DNA of 64,000 nucleotides from Halobaculum gomorrense (GTDB lineage Archaea > Halobacteriota > Halobacteria > Halobacteriales > Haloferacaceae): positions 639,176 to 703,175 of the forward strand of contig NZ_FQWV01000001.1 in the NCBI RefSeq assembly GCF_900129775.1. Reading direction: 5' to 3'. The notes under the pieces were generated by a model that was given only the letters and a program-made list of their open reading frames with translations, was not told where the DNA came from and did not search any database. Below are positions 63,666-64,000 of this stretch, one piece after another (the stretch's first letter is position 1; each line of letters opens with the position of its first letter). Both the position numbers and the translations under genes were made by a program.

Positions 63666-63785
63666 GTGAAACGGAAGACAATCACCATTCGAGAGGACCA
63701 AGACGAGTGGATTGAGGGTCAACACCTCAACCTCTCGTCGTTCGTCCGAGAGCAGTTGGACGAACTCATTGAGGAACGAGAGTAA
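63666..63785 (+). CDS. 39-residue ribbon-helix-helix protein upstream of tnpB
   Basis: VKRKTITIREDQDEWIEGQH followed by LNLSSFVREQLDELIEERE shows a beta strand (KTITI), a helix beginning at EDQDEWIE and a second helix (SSFVREQLDELIEER), the classic RHH/CopG pattern. GTG at 63666 or 63657 are the possible starts. It lies three bases before the tnpB ATG, so both are on one mRNA. It probably regulates its own element (inference). Confidence 0.75.
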   Translation: MKRKTITIREDQDEWIEGQHLNLSSFVREQLDELIEERE

Positions 63786-63788
63786 CGG

Positions 63789-64000
63789 ATGTACTACGCC
63801 TACAAGTACCGTCTCAAGCCGTCCAACGCCCACCGCGAGGAGTTGGACCGCCACCGAGACATTTGTAGGCAACTCTACAACCACACGCGCTACCGTCTCA
63901 ACGAATACCAAGACGAACACGGTGAACTGCCGTCCATGACCACTCTACGGTCGGAGCTACCCGACCTCAAGAAGTGGTGGGACGGCCTCTCTGACGTGTA
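63789..64000 (+). CDS. tnpB: TnpB, IS1341 type (N-terminal part, runs off window)
   Basis: Seventy residues are visible: MYYAYKYRLKPSNAHREELD, then RHRDICRQLYNHTRYRLNEYQ and DLKKWWDGLSDV. This is the N-terminal OrfB_N/HTH region (the YRL-P-x(4)-LL/E-x5-R-x-LYN pattern) of an IS200/605 TnpB, of a different subfamily from the copy at 35571. The RuvC domain and right end lie beyond 64000, so activity cannot be judged. Confidence 0.88.
   Translation, partial: MYYAYKYRLKPSNAHREELDRHRDICRQLYNHTRYRLNEYQDEHGELPSMTTLRSELPDLKKWWDGLSDV

Overview
The window is a piece of a haloarchaeal (class Halobacteria) chromosome. The signs are very GC-rich coding DNA with strongly acidic proteins, archaeal-type ribosomal proteins (eS4, eL19, eL32, Rpp29 inside the S10/spc cluster), a bacterioruberin (C50 carotenoid) gene set, PGF-CTERM surface proteins, TATA-box promoters about 27 nt upstream of start codons (leaderless transcripts), archaeal GatD, and IS1341-type and IS5-type insertion sequences typical of halophiles. 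I cannot fix the genus.

Layout. (1) 1 to about 9,150 is an accessory block, visibly more AT-rich than the rest. It holds a partial secreted-type protein with a YPGSMW repeat, small membrane proteins, a decayed tnpB, a large PGF-CTERM surface protein, an HTH/FilR1-like regulator, an IS5-family transposase, a type IV pilin and several dispersed IS scars. (2) 9.2-21.8 kb is high-GC core: a CARF-like/wHTH regulator, an enolase-superfamily enzyme, two divergent DUF1405 membrane proteins, an ArsR-type regulator, gatD, adk with an EMC3/Oxa1-like protein, a D-2-hydroxyacid dehydrogenase, a remnant of a TPP enzyme and an SDR. (3) 21.9-26.3 kb holds the bacterioruberin pathway: crtD-lyeJ-cruF as an overlapping operon and crtB converging from the other strand. 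(4) 26.5-34.9 kb is a mix: a membrane-anchored sulfite-oxidase-family enzyme, a ZIP transporter, a PGF-CTERM pair, a GNAT, an ArgZ/TIGR00300-type enzyme and a hydrolase. (5) 35.2-37.6 kb is a regulator gene split by an IS1341-type element that encodes TnpB and a divergent small ribbon-helix-helix protein. (6) 37.6-44.2 kb holds a prolyl oligopeptidase, an APC permease-Usp fusion with a Usp partner, a DUF7511 protein and a Tat-exported ferritin-like protein. (7) 44.5-59.2 kb is the minus-strand ribosomal supercluster, from a SPOUT methyltransferase through uL3 to uL15 and secY. (8) 59.4-63.4 kb holds tRNA-Gly(GCC), a CBS-domain protein, an MTH1187/DUF77 thiamine-binding protein and a zinc-type P1B-ATPase. 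(9) 63.45-64.0 kb is the left end of a second RHH-TnpB element, running off the window.

The ribosomal cluster builds much of both subunits and the SecY channel. The adenylate kinase and EMC3-like genes that many archaea keep beside secY lie 26 kb away here. The carotenoid genes together convert geranylgeranyl diphosphate-derived C40 precursors to bacterioruberin, except for phytoene desaturase (crtI proper), which is not in the window. No CRISPR array or rRNA gene is visible. The most unusual material is the two TnpB loci with small RHH partners, an Rpp29 with a repeat-built insertion, a zinc-ribbon reading frame lying directly behind a stop codon, and the PGSMW repeat protein.
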